This document shows, piece by piece, positions 32,720 through 43,100 of a DNA stretch of 64,000 bases. The notes below the pieces were generated by a model. That model saw only the letters and a program-made list of their open reading frames with translations, made no database searches and was not told the origin of the DNA. The stretch lies in contig CALWPP010000007.1 in the NCBI GenBank assembly GCA_944383455.1, positions 1 to 64,000 on the forward strand. Reading direction: 5' to 3'. Made by a program: the position numbers and the translations under genes. Source of the DNA: an uncultured Peptostreptococcaceae bacterium (lineage in GTDB: Bacteria > Bacillota > Clostridia > Peptostreptococcales > Peptostreptococcaceae). Positions within the stretch are counted from its first letter, which is position 1. Every line of letters starts with the position of its first letter.

Positions 32720-34338
32720 TTAATAGAAAGTTTATAATTTTTTTAGTATCATTTTCATTATTATTAACTGGATGTAGTTATAAAGTTGAAGAAAAAGATG
32801 AAAATAATAGCTCATCAGACAAAGTACAAAATAGCAATATAGGAGATAATCATATAAATATAACTATGGTTAAGCCAAAGACACTAAACCCTATAATAAA
32901 TAAAAATCAAAGTGTTAGTTATGTTTTAAGTCTAGTTTATGATAGTCTTTTTACTATAGATGAAAATTACAATATAATTCCTCAACTTGTAAAAGATTAT
33001 AGTTTACATAGTAATGGGCTTGGAATTGATATTACATTAAAAGATGCAACTTGGCATAATGGTAAAAATGTTACATCAGAAGATATTGAATACACTATAG
33101 ACATAATAAAAAATAATACAGCAAGTCCATACAACGTTTTTGTTAATAATATAGAAAGAGTAGAATTAAATAGCCATAAAAATTTTACTATAATATTTAA
33201 AGAAAGTTATCCATTTTCTATAGAAACATTGATATTTCCAATACTACCAAAGTATGAGCTAATAGATAAAGAAAATTTTGATTTTAATTTAGTGGGAAGT
33301 GGAAGATATAAGATAGAAAAATATGAACCTAGAAAAGGTCTTTATTTAAAGCCAAATGAAAATTATTATGAAGATAAATATATCCCTAAAAATGATGTAA
33401 AAGTTGAATTAGTTCCAGATGAACAGTCTCAATCTTCTATGTTGTTATCTCTAAAAAGCGATATATCAAGTGTTAAATTAAATGACCTTAGTAGTTTTTA
33501 TGAGGAAGAATTTAACATAAAAAAATTTGAAGGAAGATGTTATGAAAGTGTTTTATTCAATTATAACAATGAATTCATACAAGATGTAAATTTTAGAAGA
33601 GCTTTGGTAAGTTCAATAAATAGAAAGTCAATACTAGAAGAATCATATATGTCAAATGCTACTTTAGTTGACTTTCCAATTAATTCTAAATCAATATACT
33701 ATGATGACAGAATAAATACTATTAGTTATAGTATAGAAAATGCAAAAAAATATTTAGATAATGTTAAAATAAAAAGAAATACTAAAGACACTAATAACCT
33801 AAATAAAGAAGAAAACATACAAAACAATGAAAATCGAGAAAGTCAAGCTTTTTATAGTAAAGAACAAACGAAAAAAATGATTTCAGAACTTGACCTTAAA
33901 ATATTAGTTAACAAAGAAAATACAGAAAGAGTAAAAACTGCATATCAAATAACTAAGGGTTTAAAAGATATAGGTATAAAATCTACTGTAAAAGAATTAG
34001 TTGGTGATGAACTTGATTTAGCACTTACAAATAAAGAGTATGACTTGGCATTAATTGGACGGGAACTTTCAAGCGTACCTGATGTAACTGATATAATACA
34101 GAGTATAGGGTATACTGATGCAAAAATAGAAGGGTATTTGAATTCTCTTAAACAATCAAGTAGTAAAGAACAAATAAGTAGTATATACAAATCAATTCAA
34201 AAGTATGTAAATGATAATGCACTTTTTGTAAGTTTAGTAATTAGAGATGATTATATAGTTTCAAATAGTAGATTAAAAGGGAATATAACACCAAATAGCT
34301 TTGATATATATGACGGTATATCAAACTTAGATTTATAA
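32716..34338 (+). CDS. Peptide-type ABC transporter substrate-binding lipoprotein
   Basis: The 540-aa SBP_bac_5-family protein has a signal peptide and lipobox LLLTGC, with the lipidated cysteine at residue 20. Typical family segments are KPKTLNPI, YDSLFTIDENYNIIPQLVKDY (read in parts), TWHNGKNVTSEDIEY and a C-terminal domain with FRRALVSSINR. It lies next to a cell-wall hydrolase rather than permease genes, so it may bind muropeptides or work with an unlinked transporter. That is inference. A strong terminator ends the unit. Confidence 0.9.
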   Translation: MINRKFIIFLVSFSLLLTGCSYKVEEKDENNSSSDKVQNSNIGDNHINITMVKPKTLNPIINKNQSVSYVLSLVYDSLFTIDENYNIIPQLVKDYSLHSNGLGIDITLKDATWHNGKNVTSEDIEYTIDIIKNNTASPYNVFVNNIERVELNSHKNFTIIFKESYPFSIETLIFPILPKYELIDKENFDFNLVGSGRYKIEKYEPRKGLYLKPNENYYEDKYIPKNDVKVELVPDEQSQSSMLLSLKSDISSVKLNDLSSFYEEEFNIKKFEGRCYESVLFNYNNEFIQDVNFRRALVSSINRKSILEESYMSNATLVDFPINSKSIYYDDRINTISYSIENAKKYLDNVKIKRNTKDTNNLNKEENIQNNENRESQAFYSKEQTKKMISELDLKILVNKENTERVKTAYQITKGLKDIGIKSTVKELVGDELDLALTNKEYDLALIGRELSSVPDVTDIIQSIGYTDAKIEGYLNSLKQSSSKEQISSIYKSIQKYVNDNALFVSLVIRDDYIVSNSRLKGNITPNSFDIYDGISNLDL

Positions 34339-34372
34339 AAAAGGACTTCTAAAATTAGAAGTCCTTTTTTAG
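34337..34372 (+). terminator. Terminator of the polA-coaE-slt-SBP operon
   Basis: AAAAAAGGACTTCT pairs with AGAAGTCCTTTTTT over a 6-base loop; the A-tract before it may also let it work in reverse. Confidence 0.88.
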
Positions 34373-34505
34373 GGGAGATTGAGTATGTTTGATTTATAAG
34401 AGTATTATTTCCTTATATTTATATTTTATACAAAAACATAAATAATTTATCTTATTCACAATTTAAAAAATCTAAGAATATAGTTATATAAAGGGAGGTC
34501 TTGTT

Positions 34506-35120
34506 TTGGAAGATAGAAATTTTAAAGATGATTTAAAAAGTGCTTTATTTAGTGCTTTTGAAAATGAACTTAATAATTATGTTTCTCAAAGGGGAATTCA
34601 GAAATATTTTGATGTGAATATAGATAAAATAATAAGTGAAAACATAAAAAGATTAGATAATGATAAAAGATTAATATATAAAAAAGTATTAAGAAAGGGT
34701 TCAGAGTATATAAAAATTTCATCAATAGCAAATATTATAAAGTCAGAGCCATTACTAAGGGATAAAAATGAGCTTATATTTTTTGGGAAATACTTAAATA
34801 TGAATTTTAACAAAAATATATCTTATAATCAAATTTTAAAGAGAATATCTAGATATATTAAGAAAAATAGAGAAGAATATTCAAAAAAATATTTTATATA
34901 TAGAATAAAGGATGAGGAATATGCAATAGAACCAAATTTTATAAAAGAAGAAATATTAAACAGATATAAGAAAAAAACAAAAAATGATATGATATCTATT
35001 GCAAAGCTTTTAAATATAAATATATCAACTGATGATAATGCAGAAAATATAAGAAGAAAAATAATAAGTTTTATAGTTAAAGAAAAATTAAAAAATATAA
35101 ATTCTAGTAGAATAAAATAA
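34506..35120 (+). CDS. Unknown lysine/isoleucine-rich protein
   Basis: The TTG start 34506 follows GGGAGG at 34492. The 204-aa soluble product is predominantly helical and basic with repeated Ile-Lys-Lys and Asn-Lys patterns. It has no membrane segment, no recognisable domain and no catalytic motif. It lies between the peptide-binding lipoprotein operon and the SPOR-domain gene. Nothing in the sequence shows its role. Confidence 0.65.
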   Translation: MEDRNFKDDLKSALFSAFENELNNYVSQRGIQKYFDVNIDKIISENIKRLDNDKRLIYKKVLRKGSEYIKISSIANIIKSEPLLRDKNELIFFGKYLNMNFNKNISYNQILKRISRYIKKNREEYSKKYFIYRIKDEEYAIEPNFIKEEILNRYKKKTKNDMISIAKLLNINISTDDNAENIRRKIISFIVKEKLKNINSSRIK

Positions 35121-35188
35121 AAAAACTAAAATATATATTAATAAAAGAAATTTATTTTAACTTATGATATTTTATTAGGGGGATAGTG

Positions 35189-36085
35189 ATGAACAAAAGA
35201 AAGATGATATATAAGGGTTTTAATAAGAGAAGAAAAACTAACTACAGTAAGATTTTTATTTTATTATTTATTTTAGTTTTAGGGGGCTTTTTAGCTAAAG
35301 ATAATATAAAATTTAATATTTTAGATGATATAAAAAGTATATCTGATAATATTAATATTGAGTCATCAAAAATTAAAGAGTTTGATTATAATGATATAAA
35401 AGATGAGTTAAATAATAAAAATGATATAGATAAAGAAGAAACAAAAGAAAAAACTGAAGAGACTATGGTTGCAAGTATAGATGAATGGACTTTTTATACT
35501 GTTCAAGTAGCATCTATGAAAGAGGATATTGAGGTTAAAAAATTAACACAAAATTTATCAAAAAGTAAGATTCCATATTCTATATTAGAATCTGATGGAG
35601 TAAAAAAGGTACAAACATATACTTCATTTAACAAGGAGTCTATAAGAAAAAACTTAGATGAAGTTAGAAAATCTTATCCAGATGCTTTTTTATCTGAGGT
35701 TAATATGCCTATGATATCACTTGAATATACTGAAAAATATAAGTATATATCAGAAATTACAAATTCTTTAAACGATTTGATTAAAAATTTTGAGGAAGAA
35801 ACTTTATTTTGGAATAATACTCATGATTCTATAAATATGGAGCATTATAATCAGATACTAGTTAACAGAAAAAGTAGTATAGATAAAATTAAACTAGAAG
35901 CTGAAAAAATAGATTATGAAGGAATGAAAGAATTTAAAGAAAATTTATTAAAGTATATAAATGATGTTTATGATAACATAGAATTATCTTCAAAATCTGC
36001 AAATGAACAAAATGAAAATATAAGTAAAGGTCTTTTGCTTGATTCAATGCAAGGTTATTGTGAATTTATAGATTCGATTAGTTAA
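35189..36085 (+). CDS. SPOR-domain membrane protein
   Basis: The 298-aa product has a basic N-terminus, one membrane helix (about residues 19-36), an acidic linker, and a SPOR domain at about 96-170 (WTFYTVQVASMKED through KVQTYTSF). A helical C-terminal region follows. SPOR domains bind glycan strands lacking stem peptides at division sites. I chose ATG 35189 over GTG 35186 by spacing from AGGGGGAT. It sits just upstream of the maf-radC-mre-min cluster, which suits a role in septal or sidewall peptidoglycan, but it has its own terminator. Confidence 0.82.
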   Translation: MNKRKMIYKGFNKRRKTNYSKIFILLFILVLGGFLAKDNIKFNILDDIKSISDNINIESSKIKEFDYNDIKDELNNKNDIDKEETKEKTEETMVASIDEWTFYTVQVASMKEDIEVKKLTQNLSKSKIPYSILESDGVKKVQTYTSFNKESIRKNLDEVRKSYPDAFLSEVNMPMISLEYTEKYKYISEITNSLNDLIKNFEEETLFWNNTHDSINMEHYNQILVNRKSSIDKIKLEAEKIDYEGMKEFKENLLKYINDVYDNIELSSKSANEQNENISKGLLLDSMQGYCEFIDSIS

Positions 36086-36113
36086 TAGGACTATTTGTTA
36101 GTCCTATTTTTTT
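36084..36113 (+). terminator. Terminator after the SPOR-domain gene
   Basis: AATAGGACTA-TTTGT-TAGTCCTATT, perfect 10-bp stem, then seven T. Confidence 0.85.
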
Positions 36114-36259
36114 ATTCCTAAATATTTAAAAAATAAATGAAATATGATATTAAAAGTATTTAATATGGATAGAATAAAGATATAAATTTTTATAATATTA
36201 TTTTAAAATAATTTGTAATAATAAACTATAGAATATGTAGAAAAGCATCGATATTTGTA

Positions 36260-36288
36260 TTGAATTTTTTATTATAAAATGGTATCCT
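36260..36288 (+). promoter_or_regulatory. Candidate promoter for maf-radC-mreB
   Basis: TTGAAT, 17 bases, TATCCT, about 40 bases upstream of maf in a 213-base gap that otherwise holds nothing I can identify. Confidence 0.4.
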
Positions 36289-36326
36289 AAATAGGAATGG
36301 ACTTTTATGTTAGATGAGGTGAAAAT

Positions 36327-36929
36327 ATGAAAATTATTTTAGCATCAGCATCTCCTAGAAGAAAAGAAATTCTAGAAAAAATAAAAGTTAAATTTGATGT
36401 TTTAAAGAGTAATATAGATGAAACTTACATAGAGAATGAAACACCAGAAAGCTTTTGTATGAGGCTTTCTTTTGAGAAAGGTTATTCTGTTTCTGTAAAA
36501 CATAAAAATGATTTAATAATAAGCGCTGATACTATTGTTGTTTATAACAATAAGATATTTAATAAACCTAAAGACGAACTTGAAGCAATTGAGATGATAA
36601 AAACCTTATCAGGAAAAACTCATCAAGTAATAACAGGTTTTAGTTTAATCAACTTATCAAATAACAAAAAGATAGTTGATTTTGTTGTTAGTGAAGTTAA
36701 ATTTAAAAACCTGTCAAATCAAACAATTTTAGACTACATAAAAACTGGTGAATATAAAGATAAAGCAGGAGCATATGGAATACAAGGATATGGGAGTTTA
36801 TTAGTTGAGAGTATTAATGGCGATTATTTTAATATAGTAGGCTTACCTATTTCTAGAATTTATGATAAGTTAAAGGCTGATTTTAATATTGATGTTTTTA
36901 TGGAGGGTGATGTATCTGAAATCTTTTAA
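36327..36929 (+). CDS. maf: Maf-family nucleoside triphosphate pyrophosphatase
   Basis: Maf proteins hydrolyse dTTP, UTP or modified nucleotides and are linked to division arrest. The 200-aa product starts ILASASPRRKEIL (the family signature), then has SADTIV, KPKDELEA, LSGKTHQVITG and YGIQGYGSLLVE. The start follows GAGGTGAAAAT. radC overlaps the 3' end by 20 bases. The maf-radC-mreB order is typical of Firmicutes. Confidence 0.94.
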   Translation: MKIILASASPRRKEILEKIKVKFDVLKSNIDETYIENETPESFCMRLSFEKGYSVSVKHKNDLIISADTIVVYNNKIFNKPKDELEAIEMIKTLSGKTHQVITGFSLINLSNNKKIVDFVVSEVKFKNLSNQTILDYIKTGEYKDKAGAYGIQGYGSLLVESINGDYFNIVGLPISRIYDKLKADFNIDVFMEGDVSEIF

Positions 36930-37611
36930 TGAACCATTATCACTAAAAAATATGGCATTAGAAGAAAGACCCAGAGAGAAGATGTTTTTGTATGGAGAAA
37001 AAAGTTTAAATAACGATGAACTCTTAGCAATTATATTAAGAACAGGAAATAAAAATAGTAATGTTTTAGATTTGGCTAGGAAAGTTATAAATAAGGACTC
37101 TCAAGGACTTAGGTATTTAAAAGATATAAGTATAAGTGAGCTTTGTGAGATAGATGGAATTGGACTTTCAAAAGCTACCCAAATAAAGGCAGCACTTGAG
37201 CTAGGTGCTCGTGTATCTAGTTATAAACCAGAAAAATACAAAGTAAAAAATCCATGGGACATATATAAATATTACATGGAGAGTTTGAGGTACTTAAAAA
37301 AGGAAGTATTTAAAGTGGTTTTACTTAATACTAAAAACGAAATAATAACTCATGTTGATGTTTCTGTTGGTACATTAAATTCATCTTTAGTTCATCCAAG
37401 AGAGGTTTTTATAGAAGCTATAAAACGAAGTGCAAATAAGATAATACTCATACACAACCATCCATCTGGAAGTGTTGAGCCTTCAATTGAAGATAAAAAC
37501 ATCACGAAAAGATTAATTGATTGTGGTGAAATTATTGGAATTGAAGTGATTGATCATATAATTATAGGAGATGGAGTTTATTTTAGTTTTAAAGAGAATA
37601 ATGTAATTTAA
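36910..37611 (+). CDS. radC: RadC-family JAB/MPN-domain protein
   Basis: The 233-aa protein has an N-terminal helix-hairpin-helix region (ISELCEIDGIGLSKATQIKA, read in parts) and a C-terminal JAMM-type domain with VHPREVF and HNHPSGSVEPSIED zinc ligands. Despite the name, a repair role is doubtful in the family. I take ATG 36910, although GGAGGG is only 2-3 bases upstream; an alternative ATG at 36952 lacks any site. It overlaps maf and precedes mreB by 26 bases. Confidence 0.92.
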   Translation: MYLKSFNEPLSLKNMALEERPREKMFLYGEKSLNNDELLAIILRTGNKNSNVLDLARKVINKDSQGLRYLKDISISELCEIDGIGLSKATQIKAALELGARVSSYKPEKYKVKNPWDIYKYYMESLRYLKKEVFKVVLLNTKNEIITHVDVSVGTLNSSLVHPREVFIEAIKRSANKIILIHNHPSGSVEPSIEDKNITKRLIDCGEIIGIEVIDHIIIGDGVYFSFKENNVI

Positions 37612-37637
37612 CAAAATAGCAGGAAGGAAGATTGTTT

Positions 37638-38714
37638 ATGTCAAAAGAAAATAAAAAGGAAAAGAAAAAATCTATGGGATTTGCTAGTTTATTTGGAAAA
37701 AAAACAACTAAAGATATGGGAATTGACTTAGGAACAGCAAATACACTAGTTTACATAAAGGGTCAAGGTATAGTTGTTAGAGAACCTTCAGTTGTTGCAA
37801 TAAGAGATGATAGCAAGGCAGTGCTTGCAGTTGGTGAAGAAGCAAAAAAAATGATAGGTAGAACTCCTGGAAATATTGTTGCAATAAGACCTATGAAAGA
37901 TGGAGTTATTGCTGATTTTGATGTTACTGAGTCTATGCTTAGATATTTCATACAAAAAGCAACTGCAAAAAAAGGTGTTGTAATGCCAAGAATTGCAATA
38001 TGTGTACCTTATGGTGTTACTGAAGTTGAAAAAAGAGCTATAGAAGAAGCAGCAAGACAAGCTGGAGCAAAAGATGCATATCTTATAGAAGAACCTATGG
38101 CAGCTGCTATTGGAGCAGGTATGAAAGTTGAAGAAGCTCAAGGTAATATGGTAGTTGATATCGGAGGAGGAACTACTGAAATAGCGATAATATCTCTTGG
38201 AGGAATAGTAACTGCAAAATCTATAAGAATCGGTGGAGATGAATTTGATGAATCTATAGTAAATTATGTTAAAAAAGAATATAATTTAGCTATTGGTGAG
38301 AGAACTGCTGAAGATGTTAAGATAAGCATAGGTTCAAGTTTTCAGGATGATAAAGAAGATGTAAAGCAAATAAGAGGAAGAGACTTAATATCAGGTCTTC
38401 CAAAAACAATAGAGATAACTTCAACGGAAGTTAGAGAAGCTTTAAGAGAACCTATTACTGCTATAATTGATGGTATAAAATCTACTCTTGAAAAAACTCC
38501 ACCAGAACTGGCATCAGATATTATGGAAAATGGTATAATGTTAACAGGAGGAGGAGCTTTACTTAGAGGACTTGATAAATTAGTAAAGCAAGAAACAGGA
38601 ATGCCTGTACATATTGCTGATAATCCTCTTGATTGTGTTGCACTTGGTACAGGAAAATCGGTTGAAGATAGAGAAATATTTGAAAAAGTATTAATGATGC
38701 AAGGAAGAAAGTAG
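37638..38714 (+). CDS. mreB: Rod-shape actin homologue MreB
   Basis: MreB forms membrane-bound filaments that orient cell-wall synthesis. The 358-aa protein has the actin-fold phosphate loops [14 protein letters not shown] and [12 protein letters not shown], plus [10 protein letters not shown] near the end. About 20 extra, very lysine-rich residues precede the first domain ([19 protein letters not shown]), longer than I expect for the family, and could help membrane binding. I chose ATG 37638 (GGAAGGAAG upstream) over TTG 37632. mreC begins 15 bases after the stop. Confidence 0.96.
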   Translation: MSKENKKEKKKSMGFASLFGKKTTKDMGIDLGTANTLVYIKGQGIVVREPSVVAIRDDSKAVLAVGEEAKKMIGRTPGNIVAIRPMKDGVIADFDVTESMLRYFIQKATAKKGVVMPRIAICVPYGVTEVEKRAIEEAARQAGAKDAYLIEEPMAAAIGAGMKVEEAQGNMVVDIGGGTTEIAIISLGGIVTAKSIRIGGDEFDESIVNYVKKEYNLAIGERTAEDVKISIGSSFQDDKEDVKQIRGRDLISGLPKTIEITSTEVREALREPITAIIDGIKSTLEKTPPELASDIMENGIMLTGGGALLRGLDKLVKQETGMPVHIADNPLDCVALGTGKSVEDREIFEKVLMMQGRK

Positions 38715-38729
38715 AATTGGTGATAAAAT

Positions 38730-39614
38730 TTGAGGTTTGAAAAAAATAAAAAGAAAAGAAAGATAAATATTAAAGTGATAGCAACAAGTTTGATTGCTAT
38801 CACTTTAATTGGAATTGTGGGAATATCAGTTGGCAAAAATATCGATAAAGTAAGTAATATGCCTTCATCATTGGCAGAGCCAATTAATTTCTTGCAAGAA
38901 AACTTAAATAAAGGTTTTGTATTTTTAAAGGACAACTTAGAAGATATCATAAATTTTAGGAAGAATGCAGAAAAAATAGATTTAGTAGAGGAAGAAAATA
39001 CAAAATTAAAGGAAGAAATAATTAAACTAAAAAGCCAACTAAGTAAAGTTGATTCTCTAAAAAATCTTGAAAAGTCATTAAACTATGTAAAAGAAGATTA
39101 TATGAAAGAGAGTATATCTGCGAGTATAGTAAGCAAAAATGATGGTAATTGGTATACTTCATTTACTATAGGTGCAGGAGAAGATGATGGAGTAAAAAAA
39201 GACAGTATAGTAATAAATGGAGACGGTTTAGTTGGAGTTGTGTACGAAGTAAGTAAGAACTACTCAAAAGCCATATCAATACTCGATACAAAGTCATCTG
39301 TTAGTTTCAAACTTCCTAATAACCAAACTTTTAAAGGGATAATTACTCAAAATGCAAATATAGATAATATGGAAATATATAAAAATGAAGGATATTTATA
39401 TGGTTATATGTTTGATACTTCATATGAAGTTTTACCAGGAGATGTTGTAGTTACTTCAGGTCTTGGAATATATCCAGAAGATATTTTAATAGGAGAGATA
39501 GATAAAGTTATAGATGATAAGAATCAATCTATGAAGTATGTTGTTATAAAACCATATGTAAATTTCAAAGATATAGAAGAAGTAATTATTTTAAATCCAC
39601 GAGATATAAAGTAA
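38730..39614 (+). CDS. mreC: Cell-shape protein MreC
   Basis: MreC is a membrane-anchored periplasm-facing scaffold that links MreB to PBP2 and RodA. The 294-aa product has a very basic head (KNKKKRK), one membrane helix (about residues 15-34), a coiled coil (about 85-115) and the C-terminal MreC beta domain. The TTG start follows TTGGTGAT. Codons 14-27 contain a perfect 16-bp inverted repeat (38769-38809) that would form a strong mRNA hairpin shortly after the start. Confidence 0.95.
   Translation: MRFEKNKKKRKINIKVIATSLIAITLIGIVGISVGKNIDKVSNMPSSLAEPINFLQENLNKGFVFLKDNLEDIINFRKNAEKIDLVEEENTKLKEEIIKLKSQLSKVDSLKNLEKSLNYVKEDYMKESISASIVSKNDGNWYTSFTIGAGEDDGVKKDSIVINGDGLVGVVYEVSKNYSKAISILDTKSSVSFKLPNNQTFKGIITQNANIDNMEIYKNEGYLYGYMFDTSYEVLPGDVVVTSGLGIYPEDILIGEIDKVIDDKNQSMKYVVIKPYVNFKDIEEVIILNPRDIK
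38769..38809 (+). repeat. Perfect 16-bp inverted repeat inside mreC
   Basis: The arm ATTAAAGTGATAGCAA (38769-38784) is exactly complementary to TTGCTATCACTTTAAT (38794-38809), with a 9-base loop. It lies entirely in the coding region for the membrane helix of MreC. Only TTTAATT follows, so it is not a classical terminator, but it is the longest perfect stem I noticed within a coding region here. Confidence 0.95.
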
Positions 39615-39625
39615 GGAGAATGTTT

Positions 39626-40114
39626 ATGAAAAGAGTATTACTTTATATTATTGGTCTTTTAATAATAATTATTGAAAACAGTATATTAAATTACATAAAT
39701 ATATTTGATACAAGTTTTAATTTACTAATTATATACATAAGTATAATATCTTTATATTTAGATGAAATAGAAATCGGTATAATAGCTATACTTCTTGGAT
39801 TTACTAAAGATATAAGCATAGGATCTGTTTTTGGGATTAATGCATTAATACTTTTTTTTATATCTTATCCTATAAGTTTTATAAGAGAAAAAATATACAA
39901 GCAAAGCAATGCAACTATATTTACATTAGTGCTACTTACAAGTATTTTTGATTCAATAGTAAGTTTTATAACATATAGTCTTATTTATAATAACTATGGA
40001 TTATTAAATCATATATTTAAAGGTATTTTTTTAATACCTCTTGATAACGCTATATTAAGTGTTATTATTTTCAATTTGTTCAAGAATTATATTTCAAAAC
40101 TACAAAATGATTAG
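39626..40114 (+). CDS. mreD: Cell-shape protein MreD
   Basis: The 162-aa protein has five or six hydrophobic segments, starting KRVLLYIIGLLIIIIENSIL (read in parts), as in the MreD family of the elongasome. I chose ATG 39626 because GGAG lies eight bases before it; the in-frame ATG 39620 is too close to the site. mrdA follows 11 bases downstream. The sequence of this family is poorly conserved, so the call relies on topology and the mreBC-PBP2 context. Confidence 0.92.
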   Translation: MKRVLLYIIGLLIIIIENSILNYINIFDTSFNLLIIYISIISLYLDEIEIGIIAILLGFTKDISIGSVFGINALILFFISYPISFIREKIYKQSNATIFTLVLLTSIFDSIVSFITYSLIYNNYGLLNHIFKGIFLIPLDNAILSVIIFNLFKNYISKLQND

Positions 40115-40125
40115 TTGGTGATTTA

Positions 40126-43100
40126 ATGCAAGAAAGAAATGATACTGATAGATTAGACACTATAAAATATATAATAATCTCAGTTTTTTTTATCATATTT
40201 ATAAAAATTATCTATATGACTACCTTTAAGTATGAACATTACTCTGAGCTTGCTGAGAACAAAACTTATAAACATTTAACAATAAAAGCACCAAGAGGTG
40301 AAATAAGAGATAGATACGGAAGACTTCTTGCAGGAAATAAAAATTTATTTACAGTTCAGGTATCTGGAGATGGACTTAAAAAAGCAAGTATATCAGATAA
40401 ATCAAGAGCGAATGATATAAGTTTAAAACTTATAAACATACTTGAAGAAAATAATGAAGAGTACATAGATGAATTTCCTATCGTAATTGAAAAAAATAAT
40501 TTTTATTATACTTTTGATAAAAATATAGAAAAGTTCAAAGAAGAAAATGGGATACCTTCTGATTTAGATGCAAAGGAAAGTTTTTATTATATAGTAGATA
40601 AAGAAATTTCAAATGGAAACTTAGATAGTGAAGATAGAAATTTAGATAAAGTAGCCCTTCAAGGAAAACTAAATGAAAATGGTATATACCCACCTATACT
40701 AGTTAGTAGTTGGATGTTTACTGATGAGAAAAATAAGATTGACTGGCTAAAAAGGTATGATATTGAAAATGTTAATATAAGTGCTAAAGAAGCATTTAAT
40801 CAAATTAGAAATAATAAAACTTATGAAATAAGTGAAAAATTAAGCGATAAAGAAGCAAGGAAAATATTAGTTGTAAGAGACCTTATAAAATCTCAGGGTT
40901 ATTCCCAATATAGTCCTATAACTATTGCAACGAATGTAAGTGAAAAAACTATATCACAAATAGAAGAAAATGCTATAGACTTAGTTGGTGTTTCTGTATC
41001 AGTTGAGCCTGTTAGATATTATCCAAATGGTTCACTAGCATTTCATACATTAGGATATACTGGTAAAATACCTTATGTAGAAGAAGAGAAATATTTAAGT
41101 GGTGAAAAAGTAGCTGAATATGCCGAAGAAAAAGGAATAAAAAATGATGATATACTTGATAAAAAGTATAAAAAAGGTGATACAGTAGGAAGAAGTGGTA
41201 TAGAAGAGTCTTTTGAGGTTAATTTAAAAGGAATTGATGGTTATAAAAGAGTTCAGGTTGATGCACTTGGACGTATAACAAAAGAACTTGAAGTTGTTGA
41301 GCCAAAAGCTGGAGATACTGTATATTTAAGTATAGACAAAGACCTTCAAGCATACACAGAAAAAGCATTAAAAGGTATTGTTGATACTGCAAGAACTGGT
41401 GGAGTTTATAAGAGTCCTTATGGGGATTATCGATTTTCAAAGATAGCACCAAATGCAAAATCAGGTGCAGCAATTGCAATTGATGTTAAAACTGGTGATG
41501 TTTTGGCTATGGCAAGTTATCCAACATTTGACCCAAATAAATTCATAGATGGAATGAGTAATGAAGACTATGAAAATCTAAATCCAAAAAACCCAAATGA
41601 TGTTTTAGCTCCAAGTGCTCAAATGAACTTAGTAACACAAGGTGTATTTCAGCCAGGTTCAACATTTAAGATGATAACAGGAATGGCAGCTATAGATAAT
41701 GGTCTTAGTCCAGAATATACCATAAGTGATACTGGAGTTATAATGCTTGGAAATAGACCATTTGCTGATTATATTTGGCATAGTTCTAGAGGGAATCATG
41801 GATATACTAATCTTTATAAGGCTATACAAGAGTCTTGTAATGTTTATTTTTATACTATTGGTTCTGGTAAAAACTTTATTGGTGGAGAAGACCCGAATGT
41901 TAAAATTAATGTTGAGGATATACTTGAATATGCTAGAAAGTTTGGACTTGATGAAAAGAGTGGTCTTCAAGATGAGATGTATGAAAGAAGTGCTAAAGTT
42001 CCAAATGTTGAAGATAAATCAAAAGGAATGAAAGCTTTGCTTAAACAATTTATTGAAAGAGAAATGGTTAATGATTTTTCTGACATAAACAAAAAAGATG
42101 ATAAAAAAGAGTATGAAAATAGAATAGATGAGATAGTTAGTTGGGTTGATGAAGATGAAGTACCAACAAGAGGACAAGTCATAAAAAGGCTTACAGATAT
42201 GAAGGTAAAAGAAGAAAGAGTTGAGTATTTAGCTGATAAAATTTTATTTGATTACTTAAAGTTTGCAAAATGGAGTACAGCAGATACATTTAATATATCT
42301 ATTGGTCAAGGAGAAAATCAATACAATCCAGCTCAAATAGTAAGATATATTGCAGCTATTGCAAATGGAGGAAGTTTAGTTGAACTCTCAACTGTTGATA
42401 GAATAATATCAAATGATTATGATTCAGTTCAAATAGATGAGAATGAAGTTAAGGAGATAGAATTTAATAATGCTAAAAACTTAGAACACATAAAAAAAGG
42501 TATGGAGCTTGCAACTAGTGATGGTACCAGTGCAGGAGCATTTAGAAACTTCCCTATAGATGTAAAAATTGCTACAAAGACTGGTACAGCAGAAAAAAGT
42601 GGTAAAATACCTACAGAAAACGAAGTTGAGTATTTAAAAAAGAACATGTCTTCTTACGGAGTTGATCTTAATGAAGCGTTAAAATTATCTGAAAGTCTAA
42701 AATCTCAAAGAGAAAAAGAATTGTCTAAAGAAAAAGAACTTCAAATAATAGAAACTTTAAAAAGTAGTGAAATTAGTAAAGAAGAAAAAGAAGTACTACA
42801 AAAAGAATTAGACAATGGAGTAAAAGTAGAACTTGAGGATAGCGATAAAGTTAACTCTTCTTATTTAAGAAAAGCGATAAAAGAATTAAACCCAAGTATT
42901 ACTGATGAAAAAATTGACCAATACAAAGAAAATTATAGGTCTTTTTCTTGGAGTGTTGGATTTGCTCCAAGTGATAATCCAGAAATAGCAGTTGTTGCGG
43001 TAATTCCGCAAGGAGAAGGAAGTAGTAATGCAACATTAATAATAAGAGAAATTATGGGAGCGTATTTTGACCTTGATAAAACAAGGGAAGAAATTTCTAC

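Noticed and set aside
34384..34398. Four-codon ORF after GGGGAG
   Set aside because: Too short (ATG TTT GAT TTA TAA) to support as a gene; it could only be a leader.
38342..38950. Reverse ORF of 202 aa across mreB/mreC
   Set aside because: Antisense shadow of two certain genes, Ser/Phe/Ile-rich with no ribosome site.
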